In this document: positions 52,414-60,946 of the stretch, piece after piece | Numbering within the stretch: position 1 is the stretch's first letter | How the letters are laid out: the number at the start of each line of letters is the position of its first letter | Assembly: GCF_019799945.1 (NCBI RefSeq) | Contig: NZ_JABGCH010000001.1 | Span: 1-64,000, forward strand | Length of the DNA: 64,000 bases | Direction of reading: 5' to 3' | Source: Modestobacter marinus | Lineage (GTDB): Bacteria > Actinomycetota > Actinomycetes > Mycobacteriales > Geodermatophilaceae | Notes under the pieces: model-generated | What the model was told of the DNA's origin: nothing | The model's database searches: none | The model's input: the letters and a program-made list of their open reading frames with translations, nothing else | Position numbers and translations under genes: made by a program

Positions 52414-53324
52414 AGCAGTTCGCGGCGGCGACGGCCCAGGGCGCGGTCTCGCGCGACGACCTGCCGACCTTCCTCGTCATCGGGGCGATGAAGGCAGGGA
52501 CGACGAGCCTCTACCACTACCTGAAGAACCACGAGCAGGTGTTCATGTCGCGGATCAAGGAGCTCGACTTCTTCGTCACCGAGTCGAACTGGTCGCGGGG
52601 GATGGACTGGTACCGGCAACAGTTCAGCGGAGCAGGGGATGCCCTCGCCCGAGGCGAGGCCTCGACGCTCTACACGAAGTTCCCCGAGTACGGCGGGGTG
52701 CCGGAGCGCATCGCCTCCGTGCTGCCCGACGTCCGGTTGGTGTACGTCGTGCGTGACCCGATCGAACGGTTGCGCTCGCACTACCAGCACCGGGTCAAGA
52801 GCGGTGCCGAGCAGGCGCCACCCGAGGTCGCTCTCCTCGAGAACCCGATCTATCTCGCGACCAGCAGGTACGGCATGCAGGTGGAGCGCTATCTCGATCA
52901 CTTCCCCCGGGAGCAGATCCTGATCGTGACCTCGGAGCGGATGAGGTCCGATCGGTCGGCCACCGTCCAGCAGGTCTACGAGTTCCTCGGGGTGGACCCC
53001 GACCGGATCCCACCCGGGCTCGACACGGAGTTCTATCGCACCGCGCAGCGCAGGTCCTACCCGCCGATCGTCTGGTGGGCCCGCCGCATGGCCAAGCGCC
53101 ACGTGCCTCAGGCCAAGCGTGCCAAGGAGGTCGTGGACTCGTTGATGACCCGGCGGTCAGGAGGGACGGCGCACGGGGCCGGGGACCCCGAGGACGGGCC
53201 CCGCCCCGACGGCGCGGTCCTCGGTCCTGCGCTGCGGGCGCAGTTGGCCGACATGCTCCGGGACGACGTCGCGCGGCTGCGGCGCCACATGCCCGGGGAC
53301 TTCGACGGATGGGGTCTGGCCTAG
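52410..53324 (+). CDS. Sulfotransferase
   Basis: A 304-residue PAPS-dependent sulfotransferase. The 5'-phosphosulfate loop is FLVIGAMKAGTTSLYHYL near residues 21-38 and the 3'-phosphate-binding region is VYVVRDPIERLRSHYQHRV near 110-128. KELDFFV and SRYGMQVERYLDHFPREQIL match the heparan/chondroitin-type sulfotransferase domain. It probably sulfates a sugar of the polymer or its lipid-linked unit. The stop is TAG. It is the last gene of the coupled chain-length/polymerase/flippase group; the IS110-family element follows. Confidence 0.9.
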   Translation: MKQFAAATAQGAVSRDDLPTFLVIGAMKAGTTSLYHYLKNHEQVFMSRIKELDFFVTESNWSRGMDWYRQQFSGAGDALARGEASTLYTKFPEYGGVPERIASVLPDVRLVYVVRDPIERLRSHYQHRVKSGAEQAPPEVALLENPIYLATSRYGMQVERYLDHFPREQILIVTSERMRSDRSATVQQVYEFLGVDPDRIPPGLDTEFYRTAQRRSYPPIVWWARRMAKRHVPQAKRAKEVVDSLMTRRSGGTAHGAGDPEDGPRPDGAVLGPALRAQLADMLRDDVARLRRHMPGDFDGWGLA

Positions 53325-53551
53325 CTTTCGGCCTTGAGGTCAAGGGGCTCGTGCGGGCGTGCGTGAGCGGGCCGGGCACTTCGGTGTCCGGCCTCGTGCA
53401 GTAGCGCGGTGGTCGTTCCGGCGGTGGGGCCTGTTCGGCAGGCTGATGAGACGCCGTCGAGCGGCAGGGTTTCGTGTGCGCCGTGGGCGGCCCCAGGGCG
53501 AGCGGGCGGCAAGCTAGGTTGCGCCGTCGTGCGGCATAGCTTTCGCAGCCG
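53325..53551. other. Non-coding 3' region of the IS110-family element (candidate bridge-RNA region)
   Basis: About 227 bases lie between the sulfotransferase stop and the IS110 transposase stop and hold no gene. TAGCTTTCG occurs as a direct repeat at 53322-53330 and 53537-53545, near the two edges. In the IS1111 group of IS110 elements the non-coding RNA that bridges target and donor is encoded downstream of the transposase, and the length here fits that arrangement. The other flank has only 69 bases. Confidence 0.4.
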
Positions 53552-54045
53552 TCACCGCTCGCTCTGGTGCCGGGCTCGACGGTAGCGCTGTTCGTCGAGG
53601 GGTTGTTGGGTCTTGAGCAGGGTGTAGGCCAGGCGGCAGGCGTGGCGGGCCAGGGCGATGCGTGCCGGAATGGGCCGCAGGCCGCGGGCGCGCAGCTCGC
53701 GGTGGCGGTCGATGAACGGGCCGCAGTGCTGGGAGAGGCCCCAGGCCAGGTTCATCAGCGCGTCGCGGTGTTCGGGCAGCCCTTGCCGGGAGATGGGGGT
53801 GCGCCGGTTGATCGTCGAGGACTGGTAGGCGCCTGGCGCCAGGCCGGTGGCGGAGTAGAGGTGCTCGGCGTCGGGGAACCGGTCGATGGGCAGGCTGAAG
53901 GCGGCGAAGGCCGCCGCTCGGGCGGTGGCCACTCCGGGCAAGGTGGTGAGCACCTGCCCGTCGCTGCCGGCCAGCAGGGCGGCGATCTCGCTGTCGACCG
54001 CGGCGATGTCGGCGGTCAGCGCGCGCCAACGGGCCATGCTGCGGC

Positions 54046-54048
54046 TCA
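54046..54048. repeat. Target-site duplication TCA, left copy
   Basis: TCA directly precedes the left inverted repeat of the IS5-family element, and the same TCA follows the right inverted repeat at 55070-55072. The form TNA is usual for some IS5 subgroups. Confidence 0.7.
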
Positions 54049-55069
54049 GAGGGTGTTGGGTAACCGACCCGGCGCGGTCGGCGACGGACTGACTGGCCCT
54101 GTCTGCTGATCGGCGTGGCGGCGAGGTGGGCTGGGTGGCCGGGTGATGGTTCCGGTGGATGTGTGTCTGCAGTTGCAAGCCTCGCTATGCGACGTCGCTG
54201 ACCGATCGGCAGTGGGCGGTGATCGCGCCGCTGCTGCCGGTCCGCGATCCGCGGCGTGGCGGGCGGCCGCTGAAGTACGACCGCCGGCTGGTGCTGGACA
54301 CGATCCTGTACGTCCTGCGCACCGGCTGCGCCTGGCGGCATGTTCCGCATGATCTGGCGCCCTGGGACGCGGCCTGCCGCTGGTTCGCCGCGTGGACCGC
54401 CGATGGGACCTGGCGGTGCGTGCACGAGGCGTTGCGGGATCAGGTCCGTGAGCAGGAGGGACGCGCCCGGCAGCCCACCGCGGCGGTGTTGGATGCGCAG
54501 TCGGCCAAGAGCGCCGAGGGTGGGGAGGCGATCGGCTACGACGCCGGCAAACGGGTCCGCGGCCGCAAGAGGCATCTGCTGGTCGACACCGGCGGGCTGG
54601 TCTTGCACCGCGTGGTGCACTCGGCCGGCGTGCAGGATCGCGCCGGCGCCCGGCGCGTGCTGCACGCCCTGCACCAGCGGTTCCCCGCCCTGGAGTTGAT
54701 CTGGGTCGACGGCGGCTACGCCAACGTCGTCGACACCGGCCTGCTCGACTGGGCGCAGCGCATCGAGCAGGTCGAACTCGTGGTCGTGCCCCGCAACGCC
54801 GACGTGCGAGGCTTCCAGGTGCTGCCCCGCCGGTGGGTGGTGGAACGGACCTTCGGCTGGTTGGCGAGGTGCAGACGGTTGGCCCGCGACTACGAACGCA
54901 AGACCGCCCACGCCGAGGCCATGATCGACGTGGCCATGATCCGGCTGATGGCCGCTCGATTGGCCGGTGAGGACATCGAGCCACACGGTCCCATCGAGAC
55001 CGAAGCCGCCCGACGCCTCGCCGAAGACCTCAATCGGACCAAGTAGTCAGCCGGTTACCCAACACCCTC
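54049..55069 (+). mobile_element. Complete IS5-family insertion sequence, 1021 bp
   Basis: The ends are perfect 18-base inverted repeats, GAGGGTGTTGGGTAACCG at 54049-54066 and its complement at 55052-55069, with a three-base TCA target duplication outside. One full-length transposase gene fills most of the element. It sits inside the IS110-family transposase gene in opposite orientation. All parts needed for transposition look intact, so the insertion is probably recent. Confidence 0.92.
54159..55046 (+). CDS. IS5-family transposase
   Basis: A 295-residue DDE transposase. An N-terminal DUF4096-like region (LTDRQWAVIAPLLPVRDPRR, VLDTILYVLRTGCAWRHVPH) is followed by the catalytic domain: AAVLDAQSAKSAEG (first Asp), GYDAGKRVRGRKRHLLVDT, LIWVDGGYANVVD (second Asp) and WVVERTFGWLARCRRLARDY (Glu of the YREK-like region). 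The length is normal and the stop is TAG. The start ATG at 54159 lies 110 bases inside the left end. Confidence 0.92.
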   Translation: MCVCSCKPRYATSLTDRQWAVIAPLLPVRDPRRGGRPLKYDRRLVLDTILYVLRTGCAWRHVPHDLAPWDAACRWFAAWTADGTWRCVHEALRDQVREQEGRARQPTAAVLDAQSAKSAEGGEAIGYDAGKRVRGRKRHLLVDTGGLVLHRVVHSAGVQDRAGARRVLHALHQRFPALELIWVDGGYANVVDTGLLDWAQRIEQVELVVVPRNADVRGFQVLPRRWVVERTFGWLARCRRLARDYERKTAHAEAMIDVAMIRLMAARLAGEDIEPHGPIETEAARRLAEDLNRTK

Positions 55070-55880
55070 TCAGTCGGGCGGCTCGGGAGGCCGCGTCGGC
55101 CGGCGGCGGCAAACAGGTCCGCCACCGGGCGATCCAGAACTCCGCCTCGGGATCGCGGATTCGGCCGTGGGCTCGAGCTCGTAGCGACCGCGGTGAAGGT
55201 GGCCGGCCGGCGAGGGCGGCCGCGCAGTCGAGCACCGCCTGGCCGATGACGCTGTCGACCTGCAGCGCCCGGCCGTGCCCCTCGGCAGCGGCCAAGCCGG
55301 GGCACAGGGCGTGCAGCTGGTCGTGCAGTCGCTGCTGGGCCACCTTGTGCTCGCCGATCAGGCCGCGGCGATGCCGGACCGCGGCGGCCAGCGCGTCCTG
55401 CACCTGATCGGGCACCAGCCGGCCCTGGCCCTGGCGGGCCAGATAGGTCAGCGCGGCGCAGTCACGGTCGTCGGTCTTGAACCGCCGCGAGCCCAACTGC
55501 GCGCGGGCTGCGCTGGTCTCCGAGGGCGCGAACAGCCGCACCGATCCGGGAAAACGCTGGTTGAGTTCCCGCATCCAGGCCTGGTGCAGACCGCCGGTCG
55601 CCTCGATGGCGAAAACCGGACGAGCGGGCCCGCTGTGGTCGACGACCAGCTGGTGCAGTTGCTCCAGCCCTGGTCGCAGCACCGGCAGAGACAGCGGCGG
55701 CACCACTTCACCCGTCGCGCCGGTGCTCAGCCAGACCCGGTTGCTGACCTTGCCTGGGTCGATCGCGACTACCAACGTCGACGCCGGAAGCGCCTCCTGC
55801 AGCAAGCCCACGACAGCCTCCCGTCCACTACGGAAACGTCGTCAGGACGCTCCCCCGGGAACGGGGTCAACGGCTATCAG

Positions 55881-57092
55881 CTAGGGGTGCCCGGGTCGCC
55901 GGGAGCTCGCGGTCTCCCGGTGGCCGGTGAGCGCGCCGACGACGACGGACCGGTAGGAGGCCGTGATCGACTCGCGTGACCAGCTGGACAGGTCTGCCTG
56001 CGGCTCGCGCACGGCGGCTCCCAACCAGCGCGCCACCTCGTCGGCGACCTCCTGGACGCTGCCGCGGGGGACCACCGATCCGGCCGCACCGAGCGCCAGG
56101 ACCTCCCGGACCCCTTCGACGTCGAACGCGACGAAGGGCGTCCCCACCGCCGCTGCCTGCACCAGCACCTGGGGCAGGCCCTCCGCCTCGCTCATCAGCA
56201 CGACGACGTCCGCGCCCCGCAGGGCCTCGTGGACGAGTGGCGGATCGGACAGGTACCCGGTGAGCACGACGCTGCCCTCGAGGTCCTGGGTGCGCAGCTC
56301 GTCGACCAGCCGGCCGCGCTCGGGGCCGTCGCCGACGACGAGCAGGCCGGGTGGACCGGGCAGCCGGTCGTGCAGCCGGCGCAGCAGCCGAGGGAGGAGC
56401 AGCGGGTTCTTGCGCGGCTCCAGGCTGCCGACGTAGCAGATCAACGGCCGTCCCGGCACCGTGCCGTACCGCTCGTCCAACCGGCGCCGTGCCTGGTCGC
56501 GCGGCGGCAGCTGCGCGGGCAGCGGCACGCCCGAGCGGACCACGTGCAGTCGGTCGGGGGGGACACCCACGTCGGCGAAACGCCGAGCGAGGTCCTCGCC
56601 GACGACGCAGTACGCCGTCGTCCGTGTGCCGAGCGCGCGCTCGAGGCGCGGGAACAGCAGGTTCTCGGCGCGCCCGTACCCCGGGCCGAAGCTGGCCATC
56701 GACAGCGAGTGCACGGAGGGCGGCCCGCCACGGGCGGCCGCTGCCGTCCTGGCCAGCACGCCGGCCTTCGACTGGTGTGTGACGACCAACGCGTACCGCC
56801 CTCGGCGGAGCAGACGCCAGAGCGCGAGCAGCGCTGCCGTGTCCTTCCACGGGACGACCTGCCGCACCAGCGTGGGCAGGACCGTCACCTGGTCGGCCCC
56901 CGTCTGTTCCCGTGCCAGATCGACGTCGGACTCGGCACCGAGGACCAGGTGGTGGCGGAGGTCCGGGAGTGCACGGATGAGGTCCTGCACCCGCCGCTCG
57001 GACCCGCCCCGCTGGTAGCGCGTGCAGACGTGCAGCGCGGGGGGGAGCGCTGGCCGCTCGACGTCGAGGGGATGCCGATCGTCCATGGGCAC
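55881..57092 (-). CDS. Glycosyltransferase family 4 protein
   Basis: A 403-residue GT-B glycosyltransferase. The N-terminal domain has CTRYQRGGSERRVQDL, where the GG loop binds the acceptor side. The C-terminal domain has LICYVGSLEPRKNPLLL near residue 216, VVGDGPERGRLVDEL near 252 and SEAEGLPQVLVQAAAVGTP near 308 with the EX7E pair. The stop is TAG. It is expressed away from the kinase-like genes to its right and ends beside the IS110-family element. Donor and acceptor unknown. Confidence 0.87.
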   Translation of the reverse strand: MPMDDRHPLDVERPALPPALHVCTRYQRGGSERRVQDLIRALPDLRHHLVLGAESDVDLAREQTGADQVTVLPTLVRQVVPWKDTAALLALWRLLRRGRYALVVTHQSKAGVLARTAAAARGGPPSVHSLSMASFGPGYGRAENLLFPRLERALGTRTTAYCVVGEDLARRFADVGVPPDRLHVVRSGVPLPAQLPPRDQARRRLDERYGTVPGRPLICYVGSLEPRKNPLLLPRLLRRLHDRLPGPPGLLVVGDGPERGRLVDELRTQDLEGSVVLTGYLSDPPLVHEALRGADVVVLMSEAEGLPQVLVQAAAVGTPFVAFDVEGVREVLALGAAGSVVPRGSVQEVADEVARWLGAAVREPQADLSSWSRESITASYRSVVVGALTGHRETASSRRPGHP

Positions 57093-57263
57093 GTGCGCTC
57101 CCGTCCTCGGCGGCGGTCCAGGGCGGTGGAGCCTGGACCAGGCTGGTTCCGCCCGTGCAGTCTCGCGGCTGGGGCCCGCCGCCGGGGCGTCGTCACGTCC
57201 CCGGATCTGGGGAGCTCGGTCCCTCCGCCAGGAGCTGGTGCTGAGGCCGGCTCGCCCTCGGAC

Positions 57264-58022
57264 TCAGGCGGGCGGGTGAGACCCGGCGCTCGCGGCGGCC
57301 AGCACGTGCTGCAGGAGCCGATCGCGGTCGTCCGACGTCTCCTCGGTGCCCCTGACGACGAACACCTCGTGCGGTCCCCCTGGCCCGGTCGCCCACCAGT
57401 CGACGAGCCGGTCGAGGAGGCGGACACCCCGCCGTAGCTCGTCCGACATCTCGGTGGTCGTCAGGGACTGCGTCCGACTGTGCTGGGACCGCCGTGCGGT
57501 CAGCCGCTCCAGGGCGAGCTCCGGTGACACGTGAGCGACCACCAGCAGGTCCGCGGGTGGGGCGAGGCGACGGGTGTCCACGGCGGCCAGGACCGGCTCC
57601 ACGTCCCCCCGGAGGCCGACCGACCAGAGGGCCTGGACCACGCCTTCGTCGACGAGGCTCACGCCGCTCCGTGACACGGCCCGGGCGGTGACGTGCTGGG
57701 CCACCAGCCACTGGACCGCCCGGGCGGCGAGGTCCACGGGCCCGGACTGCCCCGAACGCACGATCGCGCGCAGGACACGACCGGCGCCCCGAGGGTCGGC
57801 CACCCCGGCGAGGCCGACCGCCACCGCCTTCCGGCCGAGCCTCAGGGGGACCGGTACGGCCGGTCCGAACGGCGCCTGCGGCAGGCGGACGCCAACGCCG
57901 TGCTGGCTGAGCTCCCTGGTCAGCCACCGGGTCAAGCGGCTCTTCCCGGATCCGGGTATGCCGGCCAACTCGATGGTGTACCCCGTCGTTCGTCCCGGGT
58001 CCGGCCCGGCCGGACCCCTCAC
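57264..58022 (-). CDS. P-loop kinase-like protein
   Basis: A 252-residue nucleotide-binding protein. The Walker A motif GIPGSGKS is near residues 21-28, and LVDEGVVQALW near 118 and VAHVSPELALERL near 160 fit a thymidylate/uridine-kinase-like fold with a lid-type ARRSQHSR segment. No signal or membrane segment is present. It overlaps the upstream larger kinase gene as GTGA, so both act together. The substrate is unknown; a sugar, nucleoside or lipid of the glycan pathway is possible. Confidence 0.72.
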   Translation of the reverse strand: MRGPAGPDPGRTTGYTIELAGIPGSGKSRLTRWLTRELSQHGVGVRLPQAPFGPAVPVPLRLGRKAVAVGLAGVADPRGAGRVLRAIVRSGQSGPVDLAARAVQWLVAQHVTARAVSRSGVSLVDEGVVQALWSVGLRGDVEPVLAAVDTRRLAPPADLLVVAHVSPELALERLTARRSQHSRTQSLTTTEMSDELRRGVRLLDRLVDWWATGPGGPHEVFVVRGTEETSDDRDRLLQHVLAAASAGSHPPA

Positions 58023-59590
58023 AGGTTCGCCCAGACGAGCGCCCGCGCCTCGGCCAGCACGACCTCCGCCGGCCTGGACGCGTCGAGGACGGCGGCCCTG
58101 GTGCCGCTCCAATCGGCCGCGAACACCTCCGCCGAGCGGGGCCGGACGAATTCGGCGGGATCGACGCCCTGCTTCCGGGCGACCGCGGTGTCCGGGTCCA
58201 CGCGGAGGACCACGAGCAGGTCCGGGTCGGCCATCGCGGCGTAGCAGCGCTGTTCGGCCGCCACCAGCCAGCGGTCCAGGGGAGACAGCCGTTCGAGCGG
58301 GACCCACCGCGTGCGTGAGCCGTCCATGAGCGTGACCTGGGGAAGGGGGAAGCGGTCGCACACGACGAGGTCCCCCCGTGCTGCCGCGGCGCGGGCGCGG
58401 CGGTGCTGGCGCCGGCGGTCCGCGGCCGTGACGAGCTGCCACAGCAGCCAGGTCCGGCCGGGGACGTGCTCGCTGAGCGCTTCCGAGGCGGGGTAGTTGG
58501 GCAGCCAGTCGCGGATCAGCCCGGCGCGCCGCGCAGCGACGATGCTGCCCTTGACCACCAGGTTCGCCGGTCCACGGGGCGGCTTTCCCAGGTGGACCAC
58601 CCGGGTGTCGAGTGGTCCGTTGAGCCATCCGGACAGCCCCGTGACCATGGTCGACTTGCCCGCGCCGTCCCCGCCGACGACGGCGATGAGACTGCCCCCG
58701 GCCGTCAGGCGCTTGGTGTTGCGCTGCCCCAGCACGTAGTGGCGGGTCCCCCACTCCACACGCCGCCAGCACCGCAGCGCGGTGTCCGCCGCCGCGGGAC
58801 GACGCATCAGCCCGGTGACCCCGGCGACGACGCGCCGGCCGGTGCGCAGCCGCCGTGCCAGGCTCGCGTCCCCGAGCAGGGCCCGGTGGTGCGCGGACCA
58901 GTCGCGCCAGCCGATCTGCGGCAGATGGATCTCGACGACCTCCCGCAGCCGGTCCTCGTCGACGGCGGCCTGCAGGTGGTGGAGCTCCCGCCGCTCACCG
59001 GGGGCCAGCGATGCCAGCCCGAAGGCCGCGGCGTCCCAGGTTCCGTGCTTGAGGGCGAGGCGGAGCACCAGCACCGCGAGCTCGAACTCGGGGGCGGGTA
59101 CGGGGAACAGCGGCCCCTCGGTGCAGGACGCGAGGTAGGCGCGCTCCATCGGCACGCGGACGTTCTTGGTCGTGTCGTCGCCGAGCACCAGGTGGGCCTG
59201 GGCGTCGACGTGGACCAGCTTCCCCGAGGCGGCGTCGAACCCGTAGTAGTGCAGGACACCGGGGACTCGGCGGCGGGGCTTCGGCTGGGCCTGCTTGAAC
59301 CCGGCCCCGACGAGCACCCCCAGGAACGTCTGGAGGTCCCGGCGGTCGACCAGGAGGTCCAGGTCGTTGACGCCGGATGCCGAGAGGTGCAGGACGTCGT
59401 TGCTCTTCCAGTGGCAGTAGGAGACACCGGCAGCACGCAAGCGGCTGCACAGGTCCACGACCAGGTCCAGGGGCGGGGAGACCTCGTCGGTCGCGGTTTC
59501 CCCGTCCGTCCGACCGACGGAAGCGGGCGCACCCGGCGGTTCCCACCGGGGACCCGGCTCGCGCCCGGCCCGCCCGTGCTCAGTGCTCAT
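58019..59590 (-). CDS. Nucleotidyltransferase-like domain fused to a thymidylate-kinase-like domain
   Basis: A 523-residue two-domain protein. Residues about 45-260 resemble a nucleotidyltransferase fold (HWKSNDVLHLSASGVNDLDL, continuing LLVDRRD). Residues about 295-523 form a P-loop kinase domain with Walker A GGDGAGKST near 302, VVCDRFPLPQV near 400 with the D-R pair of thymidylate-kinase folds, and VVLRVDPDTAVARK near 455. The ATG at 59590 follows GGGGGAGAG. The two domains suggest phosphorylation of a glycan or lipid intermediate, but I do not know the reaction. Confidence 0.72.
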   Translation of the reverse strand: MSTEHGRAGREPGPRWEPPGAPASVGRTDGETATDEVSPPLDLVVDLCSRLRAAGVSYCHWKSNDVLHLSASGVNDLDLLVDRRDLQTFLGVLVGAGFKQAQPKPRRRVPGVLHYYGFDAASGKLVHVDAQAHLVLGDDTTKNVRVPMERAYLASCTEGPLFPVPAPEFELAVLVLRLALKHGTWDAAAFGLASLAPGERRELHHLQAAVDEDRLREVVEIHLPQIGWRDWSAHHRALLGDASLARRLRTGRRVVAGVTGLMRRPAAADTALRCWRRVEWGTRHYVLGQRNTKRLTAGGSLIAVVGGDGAGKSTMVTGLSGWLNGPLDTRVVHLGKPPRGPANLVVKGSIVAARRAGLIRDWLPNYPASEALSEHVPGRTWLLWQLVTAADRRRQHRRARAAAARGDLVVCDRFPLPQVTLMDGSRTRWVPLERLSPLDRWLVAAEQRCYAAMADPDLLVVLRVDPDTAVARKQGVDPAEFVRPRSAEVFAADWSGTRAAVLDASRPAEVVLAEARALVWANL

Positions 59591-59799
59591 GTCTCTCCCC
59601 CCATGGGTCGCGCGGAGTGGACACATCCTGCCTGCTCGCTCGTCCTGCACAGCGGTCGTCGATCCCGGGTGCAGGCGGCGATCCCGGTCGCCGTCCTCAC
59701 CGGCTGTGCCTCGTCGATGCGTGGGCGCGCTCGTTCCCCTCGACGGGGGGATCCGTTACGGTGCTGCGGACCGCGCTCCCCACATCGGGACTGGTGCGC

Positions 59800-60900
59800 A
59801 TGCACGCCTTTCGGCGACGACCGGTGTCGCGGGCACGCGCGGGCCTGGCCGCGGTGCTGCTCCTGCTCTGCGCCTGCCAGTCCTCCACCGGTGGTCCGGG
59901 CGAGGACGGAGATGCGTCAGGCAGCGCTCCCCCCGCATCGACCGGCACCCCGGAGCCCATCCCCGGCCTCTCGGCCGGCGGTCCGATGCCCGGTGCGCAG
60001 TCGTGCGTCGCCCCGGGCCGGATCGTGAGCGCCCAGGCCGTGACGCGGCACCGGGACCAGTGGGTGGAGGACTCGCCGCCCGATGACGCCACCTTCGACC
60101 TGACCGGCACCACGTCGACGGCCTATCCGGCGACCGAGTCGGTGTTCGCGGTCGGCACGGACCGTCCAGCCGCGCGGACGTGCGTCATCGGGGGGGTCGT
60201 CCAGGGTCAGGCCGACGACGAGAAGACGTGGGACTACTACCACGACAAGTACAACGCAGCCTGTCTGAAGATCATCGCCACGGGCTGGATCCAGGTCCAC
60301 GGACTCCGTTGCGACAACGTCGAGGACGGGATCAAGCCCCAGGAGTCGTCGGTCAACGCCAACGACACCCAGTTCCTCGTCACGGGTACCCACCTCACCC
60401 GCATCCGCGACGACTGCATGGAGAACGACTACACCGTCGGAGGGGTGCTCTACGACAACCTCTGGGAGCAGTGCAACACCGGCATCTCGGAGCGGCCGTC
60501 ACGCGATCGATCGTGGCGCACCCCGCAGTCGGAGACCCTGGTCCTCGATCACATGCTGATCGGGCTGTACCAGACCCCCCACCGCGAGGACGGGGACGTC
60601 GTGATGGGGGAGAACGCCTTGTTCAAGTGGTCCGAGTCGGGCAACCGGGTCGTGATCAAGTGCTCGACGTTCATGGTCGACGCGGTGTCCCTGAACGGCA
60701 CGGACGCCATGGCGTTCCCGCCGGGCACCGTCGTGGACGACTCCGGCTGCCCGGACGCCCCCTCGACGCTCGTGTGGCTCGGCGGCGGCGCGGAGTACCC
60801 CGCGTGGGCGGCCGGGATCCGGGTCGTCACCGATCCGGCGGTGTGGACCGCGGCCGTCGCCGCCTGGAAGGCAGCGCACGGCGAGGTGGGTGCCCGGTGA
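59800..60900 (+). CDS. Secreted lipoprotein with beta-helix-like fold
   Basis: A 366-residue exported protein. After a basic start (MHAFRRRPVSRAR) a hydrophobic stretch leads to LLLLCACQSS, with C26 as the likely lipidated cysteine, followed by a Gly/Ser/Pro-rich linker. The body has repeating short strands and turns (GWIQVHGLRCDNVEDGIKPQ, HLTRIRDDCMENDYTVGGVL, YDNLWEQCNTGISE), as in right-handed parallel beta-helix polysaccharide-active proteins. It may bind, trim or modify the polymer outside the cell. A GTG at 59761 would add 13 residues ahead of the signal. Confidence 0.75.
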   Translation: MHAFRRRPVSRARAGLAAVLLLLCACQSSTGGPGEDGDASGSAPPASTGTPEPIPGLSAGGPMPGAQSCVAPGRIVSAQAVTRHRDQWVEDSPPDDATFDLTGTTSTAYPATESVFAVGTDRPAARTCVIGGVVQGQADDEKTWDYYHDKYNAACLKIIATGWIQVHGLRCDNVEDGIKPQESSVNANDTQFLVTGTHLTRIRDDCMENDYTVGGVLYDNLWEQCNTGISERPSRDRSWRTPQSETLVLDHMLIGLYQTPHREDGDVVMGENALFKWSESGNRVVIKCSTFMVDAVSLNGTDAMAFPPGTVVDDSGCPDAPSTLVWLGGGAEYPAWAAGIRVVTDPAVWTAAVAAWKAAHGEVGAR

Positions 60901-60946
60901 CGGTCCCCGGGGGGCGCCGGCCGAGCGGACGGCCCCGGGCGGCGCG

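Larger units (their letters stand above)
53552..55811 (-). pseudogene. IS110-family transposase, disrupted by IS insertion
   Basis: The reconstructed protein has 411 residues. The N-terminal part (55811 down to about 55070, GTG start) holds the RuvC-like DEDD domain: VVAIDPGKVSNRVWL, FAIEATGGLHQAW and RRFKTDDRDCAAL. The C-terminal part (about 54048 down to 53552) holds the transposase_20 domain: TLPGVATARAAAFAAF and LYSATGLAPGAYQSST with the candidate catalytic serine. The reading joins as RAARL then SRSMARW with no lost base, so the insertion is the only damage visible. Without excision the N-terminal fragment ends after 254 residues with IS5-derived residues. Confidence 0.88.
53325..55880 (-). 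mobile_element. IS110-family insertion sequence interrupted by an IS5-family element
   Basis: The element lies between the sulfotransferase gene and a GT4 gene. Its transposase on the minus strand is split by the IS5-family element at 54049-55069. Removing that element and one copy of its TCA duplication restores one frame of 1236 bases. The outer ends are not defined by terminal repeats, as is normal for IS110, so the coordinates given are the limits set by the flanking genes. Confidence 0.7.

Noticed and set aside
53514-54986. A long minus-strand frame through the IS5-family element
   Set aside because: It is antisense to the intact IS5 transposase and joins unrelated sequences across the insertion boundary.
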